Of a stretch of 64,000 nt of DNA, positions 26,931 through 41,900 are shown in pieces. The notes beneath the pieces were generated by a model. It did no database searches and was not told where the DNA came from. It saw only the letters and a program-made list of their open reading frames with translations. The position numbers and the translations under genes are program-made. The stretch comes from Sipunculus nudus (Eukaryota > Annelida > Sipuncula > Golfingiida > Sipunculidae): positions 12,938,882-13,002,881 of the forward strand of contig CM049317.1 in assembly GCA_026874595.1 (NCBI GenBank). Reading direction: 5' to 3'. The number at the start of each line of letters is the position of its first letter. Positions within the stretch are counted from its first letter, which is position 1.

Positions 26931-29900
26931 CAATGACTTTCAGTATGCCGAGTGTGTTAGATTCAGCTCAGCGTCATGGCCTTCATAGGGCTACTGTTTT
27001 CTAAATGTTAATATTACAATTTTAATTAGTAACCACATTAGGAATAGTCATCTAAATATAAATGAACATAATATAGGGCTTTTGTTGTCATGTTGTAGTC
27101 TTTTCAATGCACAGCTTGTATCGAGTGGAACACACCTTGACATAATAGCGAAGTACGGCAACTGTTTGACGTAACAGTACCGAGCACATTCTCCCAGCTT
27201 GGCTCCCGTGATATCGTGCCTAGCGGCCTCGTACATCACCGGATCTGACCGCTCTTGGAAATAACACCCAGCCTCGGTGTACTCCAATTCCTGTGGCAAG
27301 GGCCTTCCTGTGGCCAAAAAGTGACAATAATTATATTTATGTACTTTTAACTATTATTTTTTTTTTATTTTAATAAGGCATTATTTATTATTAATTCAAG
27401 ATATAATAAAAGAAATATGAAATTTCAAAACAGGTGTGGTCGTATTTCACAAGGTGGACCAAAAGTTTGACATGGGTCACAATGACCATTTTTAGAAAAG
27501 TTGATATGTTAAACCTCCGCCTAAGGTCTATTGAAAAAAGTAATGTACAAGGTTAAACCCTTAATTAACAAAATATGGCATTAAAACCATGTTTAAATGC
27601 TATATTATATCATATCAACTGCAACTTCACACTGTGTTTGTATTTCTCTATAATAAATTGATGTATCTAAAGAACTTTTTAAGATATTTAATTGAAATTT
27701 TCCGAATTAACAGAGGACATCATTTTCATTAGGTATGAGAGTCACTGTTTGTGGATACATGTTTTTGTCAAACAACAAATATCGAAGGGTTAAATTAAGA
27801 ATTAAACACATTGAATCATTCAAATTTTGAATTTTTAAGTTCACAAATGGACATGAAACATGATCTCACAACAAATAATAAAACTTATACAGTACACTGT
27901 ACAGGTTTGTTATTTTGGTGGTCAGTAATGTCCTAAATGAGGTCTTACTTTTTATTGGGCATTACATTTCTACAAACCAAAGAAAACCATGGTTTATACA
28001 CATCTCTCTTTTGTTAAACCTGTTAATTGACCCAGGTTTAATTTCTCTATGGAAATCTAAGTAGTACCAAATGAAAACTTCTTATCCTTAATGAAACAGT
28101 TCCATTTCATCATGCTAATTCTTTTGTAATGCTAGTGTAATGTCAGATGAAACGGTAAATAAGAAAAAGAACCAGACCCATTTAACAAAGAGCTCAGAAC
28201 CTTGGTGTGAGTGTCCTTGACCTTTTAAAGTCACATTTTGATTAAATTCATAAAAATGAATGACTTTATAGATTGTTCTAAAAAATATTGTGTTTAGGGG
28301 TCAGTATTAAATTCAGTGGTGTTTACGGCAGATGAAAATCAATGTGAACAGGTGAGCACTGGGTCGATGGGCCCATGTTTATAATTCATTATAATTATGA
28401 CTGTCCTGATAAATGAGGAGTGAAAAGAGATATAATTCCTCAATCCAGTAACATGCTGATTTAAAAGTAGTTTTTTTCAGACGTAAATAAGGCGTTACAT
28501 TTCACTCACCGATTTTCAGGAGCCTGATTTTTAAAGACTTGCATGATAGGTAGAAGGGCATATGATATACCAAATTAAAGCTTACTTAATGAGCATTTGT
28601 GTGTCGGACTCCAAAAGCAAAAATTACTTGACTGGTTGAAATGTTTAGGCAAAGTAACAGCTAACCTCTCTTCAGTTTAATCAAAAATTGGTTGCGTTTC
28701 AAAGCATTCACCGAAATTGAGACAGATAGTGTAAAACCAGCATTGAACAACAGTATTAAATGTTTACTTTTCCTAAAGGAACAACTTATGAGCATTGTGT
28801 AATGAACAATTCTAAACCATATCATGACTTTTGAGCTCTCTAGCAGGTCTTTGAAAAATTCATGTCATTTTCAAAAATGAAAGGGGACACCATTACCTTG
28901 TGGGTTTTTTTTGGGTGGAAGCTTTTTCTTTTAATGATTTAGAGTTCATCAAATAGCTTAAAACATAGTCAATACTTTTAGGTCCAAGAAATATGGTATT
29001 ATGTGGTAACTGCGGCATTTGTGTGCTGATTAAACTTTATGTATGTTTTTAGCTGATCAGCATGTCAAAGGGGACAATAACCAATTTCATCAACATGTAA
29101 ATTTAGGGCCTTCTTTTGACTCTGGATCTTTCCACAGCTACCTCCAAATAACAACTCTAGAAAGGGCATGCTCTAAGCTTTTTGTTGCTGTATAGAACAT
29201 GCACTTTGTCATTCAATAGAGGCAACGGTATAACCTTTTAGTCAGAAAACCTGATATTTTGTAAAAACTGACCACCTTACGAAATGTGTCCGTGTAAAAA
29301 ATTTAAAAAAAACTCCTTCTGACCTGAAAGTGGTACTGAACAAGCTAACACCTCTTTGAATTAATTACCCTGGGACAAAAATCATTACAAACAAAATGAC
29401 AAACATACAGACAGGGAGATATTCGGAAATAAGTCTATATCCAAGAAGCACAGATCCGTAGCAATCAACATGACACTACGACAATCTAGGTAAGTTTGCT
29501 CGGTGAAAGTCCTATAAAAATCACTGCATGAACTATGCTCCTACTCGCTTTATATGAGTATACATTCTACTATAAGCAGACCATTTATTCAGCTCTATAA
29601 TTTGATCTTATCGAACATTGACAGGTTTATTTCTCCCGGTTTTTCGAAACCCGCTCACGGAGGCTGTCGTTTTGCGTGCACACTTAAACCTGGATGTCAC
29701 AGGTCGCAGGTCGGAATACTGAGTGTACCGCAAAATGTTTAATTATCTCATTTTTCTAGGGCCTAGGACGTAGATAAGTGGATAAGGCATGGGACTCCTG
29801 AGCTGACGGTTCTGTATTCAATCCTGCTAACGCTAACTGCTAACAACAACAAAAAATCGAAACCTCTCAGATTCGCCGTCTTAAAAAAAACCGTTCCTGA

Positions 29901-32900
29901 CCTCAGGGTTAACTTTTCCTAGTCTCGTGCATACAGACCTGAAATCCTAAAGGCATAATATAACATATTGTCATTATCATAAATGGACAGCTCCAAACCC
30001 GTCTATGCTCCTAATTTTAAAACAAAATCAAGGTGTCACTCGTATTAATTTGTTCCTGGTGTAGAAATGAAAGTTCTGTTGATTTCACCTGAAAATCAAG
30101 AGTGATTAGGTTTTATGGTTTTATGACACTTCCGCGTCCATCCTCCAAAATATAAACATCTCTGTTAAATTATTCTAGGCCGGAAAATATTACTTACTGG
30201 AAATGGCGAACTGTGAGTACGATCGCAGATCTGGATTACGGCTCCTCATGGCGCAAGGATTATTGAAACGGCCTGTTGATGCTGAAAAAGAATGAAAGTG
30301 GAATATTCTTTGGTTGGCTTCATATTCGCGAGGTTGAATATTTGCGGTTTTCACATCATCAACGTTCGCGATTCACCGTACAGCAATTTACACCTGTTAA
30401 TATGCCAAACATCTAATATCCACGCCGTATGGTAACAGTTGCACGACAAGCTAAGGGAATATCGAATAGATAGAAATTCTTCATTCAAAAGTGGCAAATA
30501 TATCAAAGAACTGAGATTATCCAAATCATCAATCCTTGAAATAAGGATTATTTACATGAGATTTACATGAGATTCCCTTGAGGTTATAGATTACTGTTCA
30601 CCTGTGCAGATGTGTCGTCTTATCACAAAGATTTTCTTTTTGCGATAATTTTCTCTTGGCGAATACGAATCCTTCGCGAACACAAAGCCAACTGCAGTAA
30701 TAAAACCTAAGGTATTATAGCTCATCTGCATGCATTATATTATTATTTTTTATTATATATCAAATAATTGTAATAGTTTATTAAAATATCAGCAGCGCTC
30801 GGCAAACGTTAATACTATATTTTATAGGATAATGTTACAAATAATAGAACACATTTGACTGTATCCCTTGATGTTTGAAAGAGTTCCATGTGTATACTAT
30901 GGATGGCTTAATATTTGCTAGGGTAAAATTTTGCGATTTCTTCAATTAAAAATTTAGCGAGATTTTCATTTTCGTGATTGACACAGAATCAATAAAATCT
31001 GAGCAAGACGGTATTTTTATAATATCATAAAATAAAAATAAATCCAACAAAACCTCTCTCTTTTATGTTAAAGTCCCTATTTATAACCTCTGGATTGGTG
31101 TGTTTTACAGTAATAAGTGATTTATTTAATTCCTATTTTTATTCCTAATTCCTATTTTTTAATTGACTGTGTAATACGTGTACGTGTAAAAATACATGGT
31201 ACGTATATAGACAAACCTACATCAGGATTTCTTTTGCACAAGTATTTTAGTATTGATTAAAAAATAAACGGGATCAACTAGTTTAAACTAGTTATTAATG
31301 AATGTTTGTAGTTGCCGATTCCGATACAATTCATGCACAAGTAAGGCTCCACGTTTTTCAAAAGGTGTGATAATTATTAAGATGCGCATCATCCCATCCT
31401 GTCCATCTTAGTAGCTAGGGAATCTATTCCTCATATTGGCGATAATTTCCAAATCGTGAATATCGCGGAATTAAATCGCTTCCGAAAACAAAGACAACCA
31501 CAATATAGACAGTCAAAATTACAACACCTCATACCAGCTTCCCATGTGAATTATGAATGAATTATAAATGACAAGTTAAATGTGAACAAAGCGCTCCCAA
31601 ACATACTCTGAATATATATAGAAAAATTAAAGGAGCATTTAGACATAAAACATAGAGTTTATAGGAATTTTCAGCCAAAAATATAGGAAAAAATACAGTG
31701 GTTTTCACTGCATAGTCGTGGTTTACACAATAAATTGACATCACTATCTAATCTCTAAGAAGCCCTAAAAGTCTGTTTAATAGGTTAAGATGACTGTACG
31801 TAAATGACGAAACCTCTTACAAACACAGTTCTACATCATTTCAATAATAATAGTTAAAATGTTAACAATAATCAAAACAGCAGTTGTATGGGTAAAGGGA
31901 TTGTGCTATGAACAAAATATCAAAATATATGAAATATTTTACAGTGTGTATACCAGAAAATATATAAGATATTATTGGTGACATTTTCACAGGAAAATGA
32001 AGGAATTTAGGGACAACAGTTTAGGAACATGTAAAATCAATCTGTCTTTAACGTCATTCAGGTGTCAGGGGCCATGCCTCTGGTTACCTCCGTTATGTTT
32101 TTTTTTTTTTTTCGGTGAGTTTTTTTTTCTCTGTTAGCAACATTACGCAAATAGAGGTGAACAGATTTTGATGAAACATTCAGGACAGCTGTGCAGTGAT
32201 ATAAGGAACAACTTATTAAAAGGGGCCCAATCAACTATCTGACATTTATAAACGAGAGGTAATCGAGAGGAGCTTTTGTAAAAATAGGCCAGAAAACGTG
32301 GATATCACCGCACACAGGTTGCTTGTTTTGTTTATATCGTGTTTATACCATGTAGGGGCCCGCCAAAATAAAACAAATTCAACAAGGGCATCTGGCAGCA
32401 AGTCCGATAAGCCAGAGCTTTGCGAATTGCGTATTGCAACAAGTGACCTTGCTACCACCGCAAATATATTTTACCCCCGTTTGTCAACATTGTTGTGTTA
32501 ACAAACATGTTGTTGATAAACAAGATCATACATCCTTCATGAAGGCCTTATAGGAAATTTTCATAACAAGAATTACGTTTAGGTCAATAATAAATACACA
32601 GAAGAAGCCAGTAATTACAAAAATTCATTTTCAAAAGGTAGGCGACTGAGCATCTTTAAACTTTGGGTATGATCCGTCTCACCATCTTATTCCAGGAATT
32701 TTTAAGGAATGTGCTGCATTTCTGACTACGCTTTTCACCTACCTTCGACGTATGTAACATCAACGGTACGATTGTCATTGGACATAACAAATGTGAGACA
32801 CAGGTGATGTTTTTTGCCCTCTGAATCCCTACAAAAAAAGAAAGCCCCTTTTACAATTTTACTGATATGAATTTTCAGAATGCATGTCGGGTTGGTCTGA

Positions 32901-35900
32901 GGTTAATGATTATGACCACTTTGCACTGCATTTAGTATTATAAAGTCAGCCTGTGTTATTAACATGGTACCTTTATAATTGTTTACAGGATAATTTTATC
33001 AACTTTTCTGCGTAACCCAACAGAAAATGAGTCCCTGGTGTTTTAAATTCAGTACTTAATACGAGTAAAGAAAATATTATTTTTTTTAGTTTCAAGAATA
33101 TAATATATCAAATATAAAATATAACATAATCTAATACTTTTGCATGTGAAAGATATTTCCATGAGTGGCTTAAATTAAAACTACTTGAACCACAAGTACA
33201 CGTATGCAACATGCCCTACCAAAAATATCGGACTCGGGTTACACGGGGTGATATATCCAAGATTTCATCCGTACCTATAACAGTCTTCATCCGAACGGAA
33301 CCTAGAGAACAGGATAAATAAGTTAGGCCTCAAAACAAAGAAAAACATATTTCTGTTAACCATCAGGCGATATCTTATCAGTTAATAGCAAAGCATATTG
33401 ATGAAGTGTGTTGACAATTTTGCTTTTCTCGGCGGAATATATTTCACTGTCTGATTAGTTAGTGGTAATGAATATTATGTTTTTGTCTTTGATGGCAAAT
33501 GGTTGTAATTATCATAAATAATAACATTTTAAATAAAGTTAAAAATTTATCCCTAACGGTTATGTAGAATCTATGTGTTATTGTTTATGTGAAATATTTG
33601 TATGGTGGTGTAAGAAGTAACAGTTTAACCCATGGGTCATGACGCTCAGCTGACTACGAAGACATTCACAAAAGGAATTTTATCATCTGAATGCCAAATC
33701 TTGTAGGTGGTATCCCCATTCAACTTTAGCAATTAAAGTTCTTAAGAATCAACAATAAGGAAAAGTTACATTATGATATGTCTGGCAATTCCCATTAAAT
33801 CTAGCCTCTTTGTATTCAGTCAGCTGTTCCAAGAATGACCATGCCCATTTTTAAGGACATCCGTGAATGTTAAGACAGAAGATTCTAGGTCCAACAGCAG
33901 AGTTGTGTACCCTGTCTGACTGCCTGGGTGCTTAAAATGTTTTTGCCATGAAATATACCATGATCTAATATCAGGTTTCCATGCAGATTACCCAAGATGT
34001 TTTGGTCGGTAACACCCAAAATAAAGGTCACACTGAGCTAAATTCAGAGATTGCTAAATGGAGATTGCCAAAGACTTCCCTGTATCTTACTTTTGATTTT
34101 CGGGGGCTATCAATTTGTGCCCATCTGATTTTCAGGATGGTAAAATCATGGTCTTGGCCCATAGTTCACAGAATATCAGTCACCATGTCCTTATTTCAGG
34201 TTTCCATGCAGATTACCCTGGACCTGCCTTAATGTCATGTATGAAAATTCTAAGCCAACCGGATACAAGTTGGGCCCTGTTGGACTAACTGGTTGCTAAA
34301 AATCAGTTTATAGCCTGCAGTTCACAGAATACAGGTCACCATGACCTAATTTCAGGTTTCCAAGGAGATTTTCCTATGACCTCTCTGGGTGTACAGTTAG
34401 AAGTTTCTTGGTCTAACGGTAACGATTTGTGCCCCGTTAATAGACGGACTACTTCATCTAAAGGGCTCAAAAATAGAGAAAAAATTCGTTAAAAATTAGA
34501 AAAAAAAACCACAGGTGGCGCCACCAGTCTTCAAGATGTGATGAAACTCTCTATGATCAATATACACGAAAAGAATCATGGCAATCAAAGCATTAGTTAT
34601 TTAGCTACTGGAGCTTTAGTATCTAATTTTTAGTTATTCTGGGGGGATACTTTTGAGCCCCATAACTCGGAGGATATGGGTCACAGTGACCTAATTTTAG
34701 TGTTTCAATGAGATTTTTTATGGACCTCCACGGTGGTAACGATGATAGATTCTAGGCCAAGGAGATACAATTTGTGCCCCTAATGACTGACTGGGTGCCC
34801 AAAATCATCTTCAGCTTGTAGTTTGAAAAATATAGGTCACCATGAAATAATTTCAGGTTTCTAAGGTGATTGGCCTAGAATCTCCCCGTATGTACAGTTA
34901 GCCGTTTCTATATATAACGGTTACGATTTATGCCCTGTTAACTCCTTCATCTGAAGGCATCAAAAATAGAACCAAAAATGCGTAAAAATTAGAAAAAAAC
35001 ACAGGTGGCACCAGTCTGCAGGAACTGATAAAACTCTCCATGATCAATATGCTTGCAAAGAATAATGATGATCAATGCATCAATAATTTACCTACTCGAG
35101 CTTTTGTATCTAATTTTTGATTATTCTGGGGACGGGATACTTTTAATCCCAATAGCTCGGAGGATATAGGTCACAATGACCTAATTTCAGTGTTTCAATG
35201 AGATTTTTTATGGAACTCCCTTGATATCAAGTAAGAAGATTCTTGATCCAGTGGTTGCGATTTGTGCCCTTGTTAAAGGGCGGACAGACGGACGGACAGA
35301 CAGAGACGGCACGACAAACAGACGGACGAAAGACGGACAAAGAGTGATCACTATGGCTCAGATGACTTTCAGTCAGCTGAGATAAACATAAACCCAGATG
35401 TTTACAGTTTTTCTGAATATGTTTTCATTAACTGTCAATTATGCACTCTCTGTGTCATGGCATGTAATATGTGAACATCTGTGTTGTATACACTGTACTG
35501 CACATATATATGAGACTGAAACTGTAAATCAAACCTTCTTCCGGCTGTATTTCTGTAATCAGTATCTTCTTTTTATACACCTGTACGATCCTCTGTGGTA
35601 CGGTACTTGTGTACCACGTGCCCCGAAGTTCAGGCTTAATACGTCTCTTCACTGTGTCTGTAAGCGACGGTTTACTAATCTTACAAGAGATGATATACCC
35701 ACATGATGTTAGGAACAGGACAATTAAGGCAACATCAAACATAAAAAGCAATATTATTATATACAAGTTCTTATATTGGCAATGAAATGTTAAAAAGATT
35801 TTTATTATGTAATTAATAAATCATTCAATAATATAAGGGCCAATCATATAGGAAATACAACAATATTTGTAATTCGATTAAATTATCTTTGGCCACGTAA

Positions 35901-38900
35901 CCATTAACCACACGACAAAACAGGGATATCAAAATCCATTCATAACAAAGTGTGCCTTAAACTTAAATGGGTTTAGTTCTTTTAATGTATATTACCTGAA
36001 CTAAACAGCATAACCTGGTAAACGTTATTTAAGTACGGTCTGTTGACGTTACCACAGTAACCGTGAACTTCGGCTTCTTGTCCTCCTATACATTCTGCCG
36101 TGCATCGTATACCTTTACCCAGCATTCCGTAGGAGTTTCTACACGTGCACACACGCCTGAAAGAAAGCCAATGTGTAAAGGTACATGAACATAAACGAGC
36201 AAATATACATGCGAAACTGAGGTTGTTAGTTTAATTTTGACTGAATACAAATGTACAACCACCCCGGAAACGAAGTTACTTTCTCCCGTTTACCTGTTTT
36301 GTATTTGTTATGTTTCTCTTATGGTTCACGTGTATCTGTTTGCCATAACAAGACTGCATGGCCAGAGGTCCGATATTGCGCATGCACCTCAACTCCTCAA
36401 AAAAGAGAAGTAACATGAAATAAGTAACACAGAAGACATACTAATTGGAAGCTTAAACAATCTGAATTTGTCAAGCAAGGTACGCGCTTAGTTCATATTT
36501 AGCACCAGAGATTAAGCTTTTCTATACGTGTGTACGGCAAACGGCTTGTAAACAAAATATTGTCAAATATGGTCATATTTTAAGGATAAACCACTATATT
36601 TCGTGATTATTTAACGTACTGGTATGTGAATGTAGGTCCCCGTAACTTTTAAGGTCAACGTTTATATAAAAGGTATGTCATTAGCCAATATGTTAAGTTA
36701 AACCCGCACACGTTTACATTTGAAAGGCATGATACACTGAGAAAACGTTAACGTTAGGGTGCCTTCCCATGCTCTCGGGCGTGGGTAAAATCTAACTTGT
36801 GCATTACCATTGCCCCCTTTCGATACCGGCGGGCCTCAGCGTGGGTCCAGCATGCGGATTTTTCAACTCCAGCAGTGCTGGAATTCTGCGGGGGTCCACA
36901 CACGGATCGTACACGCAATATATCAATTGCTGACATTTGACCTTGTTTTTTTTAAAGACGAAAGAGCTGACAGTGCTTATAGGGTGAATAAAAGAATATA
37001 AGACCATCTTTGATCGAGATACGGCCCGGAAGCCAACTCTAGATAATGTGTGGCAGGAAATAGGCATCATGTTAATGTAGCATCCCTTGGAATTTTAAAA
37101 TTCAATCAAAGGCTGTTTCAAATGCATATTAATCCCCATAAGGAATAAATATTTTAAACCTGGCATAGAGCTCTTTCTTATGGTATATGTACTTATGATA
37201 TTCAAATTTATTGTCGTATGAAATTTTAACATTTTTTAATTTTTATATGGTACACATGGAAAAGGGCTCATCGCATCATCCCGCATAGACGAAAATCTGC
37301 ATTCATTATGGAAAGGCAGACGTAGTCTTTTATCATGTATTTATTGCTGACGACGAAACATGAAAAAAATGTATATATTTATTAATACTTTGTGATTCAC
37401 AAATATGTCTTTCTATAGTTCTCTCTTTTATAACTGTAGAACAAACAGGATTAATTACAGAGTAAGTTTCTAAATACCACAGCGGAGACTAAAGGGTGTA
37501 AAAATTATCTGATATCTTTTACTTAAAATGATTTTTTTTCACTGGTGTCAAATATAAAAGTAACTATAACTGCAGTGTGAGAGTACATGCCTGCCTTCGC
37601 TATGATCATAATCAAACCTTTCTGTATCTACACCGTGACGGCCGCCAATACCAATGAATGGTCCGGTCCTCAGAGGGGACATAAAAATTGCCTTAATTCA
37701 CAATGGTAAAGAATAATTTGACCGAGAAGGCCATAACAAAAGAATGGGTTATTTCTTGGTTGTTACACAACGCCCACAAACTTTCTTCAAAAGTCGATGC
37801 TAACAGGCAAACTAACTTAGTGACCAAGGGGAATAATCTTCTCTTACCCTTCAGACGTGGCGGCGTAAAGATACCCGTGTGAGGAGCAGAACCGGACGCA
37901 GAGTGCAGGAGACATGAAAAAAGTCGCTATCAGCTGACGGTGAAGACCAGGAATGTAAACGTCGGCCCAGCACCCACCTACGTCATCCTCGTATCTGAAG
38001 TTGCCTTCATTCTCAACAGTCTCAACTAAAACAATAAAAAGTGTTATCTGAAAAGTCGGGTGTACATATGACGCTATGATCGCCTCCGCAGATGTAAATG
38101 CCCGGCCACACCGAAGGTACTCTTATTAAATAATAGGTGGAATTTTGCTCTTTTGTGTTTCCGCTTAATCGAATTATTTGACATTAAGACTTATTTCATA
38201 GCCATGTATCCGTTGCCAGCCAAGCGAGGAGTACCCAGTGCCAATGTCCCAAAATTTCAAAATAGTCTTAATGTCATAACCGGTGGACGAATGCAGAAAA
38301 TGCAGAAATGGGGAACGCAGAGGGAGTAAAATTCGACCTATTATTTAATAACAGTGCACTGCAGGCTGCGCTACGTTTAGCCGAGTTGAGCTGCGCAGCT
38401 TGGCTGCAAAAACCCTATTAATTTTATAGATGGGCATTATGTGGTGCTGCAAAGCGGAGAATGTTAACCTCTTTTTCAGCTTTGCTTTTTTATTCGGCTT
38501 AATATGAATATTATAAAGAAATTATGAAGGATATATAACAAAATATACGTATTACATAAATATAATACTATCTTTGCAAACGCATACCATATCCAAGTAT
38601 GTGGTGTATCGCCTTTGATCGATGAATTTCGATTATATACTCATGGGTGCAAAAGTGGTTCTCAGTCTGTGATGGGAACATTAAATAAAAAAAAAAAACT
38701 GCACAAATCCGTAATAACATCTGAACATTTTCTATTTATAGCGACACAAACAGAGGCAACAACACGTTGAAATACAACCTGTTTCTTCGCTGTAAAGTTG
38801 TTCTTGGTAACATATATTTGTGAGATCATGTTTTTTTAATATGTGCTTCAAATGTATAGTTCTTGTCCAAAAGTCTTCTTAGATATCCCTTGAAACATAG

Positions 38901-41900
38901 CCGAAACCTTCGAACATGCAACCTAACAGCCATTGATGATGGACTCGAGCCCACTTTTAGGGACTCGGACTTGGACTCGAGGAAACTGAATTTGGACTTG
39001 CACTCTGACTCGGAGCCGATAGGAAAATCAGGCGGAGTCCATCACGAGACAAGTAGGAAAAAGCTCTGTCACATACTATAAATTTAAACTTATGCACATG
39101 CGCGTAAAAAAAATATACTTGCCAAGCTTAAGTTCGGGAGTTTAATGTAAACAAACATTAAACTAAAAATAACGAATACACATAGTGGTCACAATTTAAT
39201 AAAGAGATTTACATTGGACACGGATTTACAGGTCTAATGTGATCTGGAAATACCTAATAAGTAAAGTTTTGTTACAAATTCAGTTTTACCCATTTTTGAA
39301 CTTAATAGGTTTTGCCTCTTTATTTTGTGAGACTAAAGTGTACATATCTCTTCGCATTTAGCATTTCTTGCTCCGGAATAACCTAGCAAGTCACAAAACC
39401 ATCCCAGAGTAATCTGGAAAAACCCAGTTATCTGGAAAAAAATAAATAAAAATGTGGAAAAGTTAGTAAAATAAATGAGCCAGAAAGACTATCTTGACCC
39501 TGACCATGTGCCCTTTTAAGGATATGGCGGGCTCCTAGCAAACAGCTGGAGCTCTGAATCTTTCTGGCTCTCTTGACTGAAAGCATGAACTCGCGAGGGA
39601 AATTAATCCTGGAATTAGCCTAAAAGAAGACTAGGGGGGAAAAGATGCAGTATCAAGGCAAACAAAAGTCAGTATAAGTAAAAACAAGGGACCCATGGGT
39701 CACGGCGCTCAGCTATTATATATGATAAAAAATTTGATTTAGAAATGAGGCACATGCTTGTTTGTGTGGAAATAAATATAAGCTGTATTATGAGTTGTGG
39801 GTGTTTAGCTTATGTATGATTTTGATAGTATCTTTGGAGACAGGGAAGAGGATTGATTTCATTTATTTTATTAACAAATGGAGTGCTCTTGTCACACAGA
39901 TTTTGACTTGGCCATATAACTTATAATCAGAACATATAATATAAGAGTTTAACTATTTATTAAAAATAATTACAAATTGTCCCAAATACAATTTTTATTA
40001 AAAATAATAAGAGAATCGTATGATTTTTAAAAATAAAATACAACTGAAATGATTTTTAAAATTATATCAAAGAATATATTCATGAATGCATTCATGAATA
40101 CATTTTGAAAGTATTTGCACTGGTATTCATATACTTTCATTTTAACCTGAATACTCATTCTTATGCAAGAAATTTTATAATGGAGTACATATTCATATTC
40201 GTATTCAAATACATTTGCAAAGTATTCGCACCATGTCTGGTATTTATTCAGTTTTCAACAAACAATGATGTTGAGAATCCAGAATATACAAAATTCACAC
40301 ATTTAAATATATGACATGGTAAGAACTTGGTTTTATGGCTTTTATTCATATTAAAAACAAATAAATGTAAGATATTCATTTTGGACTAATTTCACATCAA
40401 TGTACACACTAGACATAGCAGGAATCTAGATTAATATTATCAACTGCATCTTTGTCTATCATTAATTTCCTATATATGTTCCCTAATGATTAGTAATGAA
40501 TAATATGATTTATTTTTTTTATCATAAAAATTGAACTGAAAAATACCATAGGTGACTGAATGGTGTTATTTGGAATATGTGACATTCTATCAATCGAGAC
40601 ACGATTCTTATATCATCAGTAACTGCAAGATAATTTCCTGTTATTATCAACTAACAAATTCCTTTTCTATTTTTCTTTGATTTGTTATAAAAACCCAATA
40701 AAAATTTATTAATTTATTGTTTATTGTTATGTTGTTAGTTAAAACTACTAGATGAGTTGGGTTGGACACCTGGATCAACTGTGGCTGGCCATAAGCAGCC
40801 TGGCTGCCCCAGTGTATGCCTCGCGTCAAGCGTGCATAATTTGATTAAAGGTCAACAAGATCAACATACAGGTGACTCAAAAGGGGCTGGGGAGAGCTAA
40901 GGTCTGACATGGTCTCATAAAAACATAAATAAAAGCTACATTCTTTGGCCAATTTCTTTCAGCTTTCTAAACTAAAAAGCTGAAATCCTTATTTGTGCAT
41001 GATATGACAATTATATCAACAGTGCTCACAGGAAACAAACGTGCCATGGTCAAAGTTTGGCAAAATTTGAGGTACTAATTTTATATTTATACTAATAACT
41101 TATAAATTTGAAAAATCAGAACTAATTTTGGGTATTCAATTGAATCTTGATAAAATAATGTTACATCCCTTACAAAAAATCTCTAACTTCAGCCATCCTC
41201 TTGTTAAGGGAGTAAATATATTTCTTGATTTTTTACAAAGTGCATTATGTTTGGGCCCATAACTTAAAACAATTACGCAATACAGTTATATTACTGGAAA
41301 AAAGTCCATAGCTTTAACATGTTTTGTGTTTAGTGATCAGATATCTTTCCTGATTTTTTTACAAAATGCATTATGTTTGGGCCCATAACTTTTTTAAATT
41401 ATATAATACAGACATTATTTTTGGCATGTACATAGGAACTATATAGGGAATTATTTATGGTAAATATGAGGAAAAACAGATGAGTATTTTTCATATTAGG
41501 CAGTCCTGAAGTGTGAAAATAGGTTTTTAATAAAAAATCGAGGTTTTTCCTTAATTTCTCAAAGGAACGAAGTCGCAAAGACCCAGTTTTCGGCTTGGTA
41601 GGAGATCTTGGGGACATCTAACATTATGCCGAATTTTGGATTCCTAGGTCTTACGGTTTCAAAACGTGCCACATCTACGGACGGACGGACGGACAGACGG
41701 ACGGACGACGGACAATGGACCACGACTATAGCTCAGATGACTTATAGTCAGCTGAGCTAAAAAAGTGTTGATTACCGCGTGCATGGTCAACTATGACAAC
41801 ACCAACTATATCTGTATTGTACTGATAGAAGTTTGAACTGTCCAAGCAGCTCTGGAGAAGCTACAGAAAGCTACTACTAAGGGCGGGGTCTTAGCGCCAG

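Larger units (their letters stand above)
25594..27135. other. Intron 14
   Basis: It holds a 15-base poly-G run (26,357-26,371), an inverted hairpin-ended repeat (26,270-26,990) and a 39-bp (AT)n run. No exon was seen. Confidence 0.6.

Noticed and set aside
33275-33301. 27-nt mini-exon (FRSDEDCY) at the start of exon 11
   Set aside because: It would need phase 2 from exon 10, which ends in phase 1. The longer 82-nt exon fits phases and resembles exon 3.
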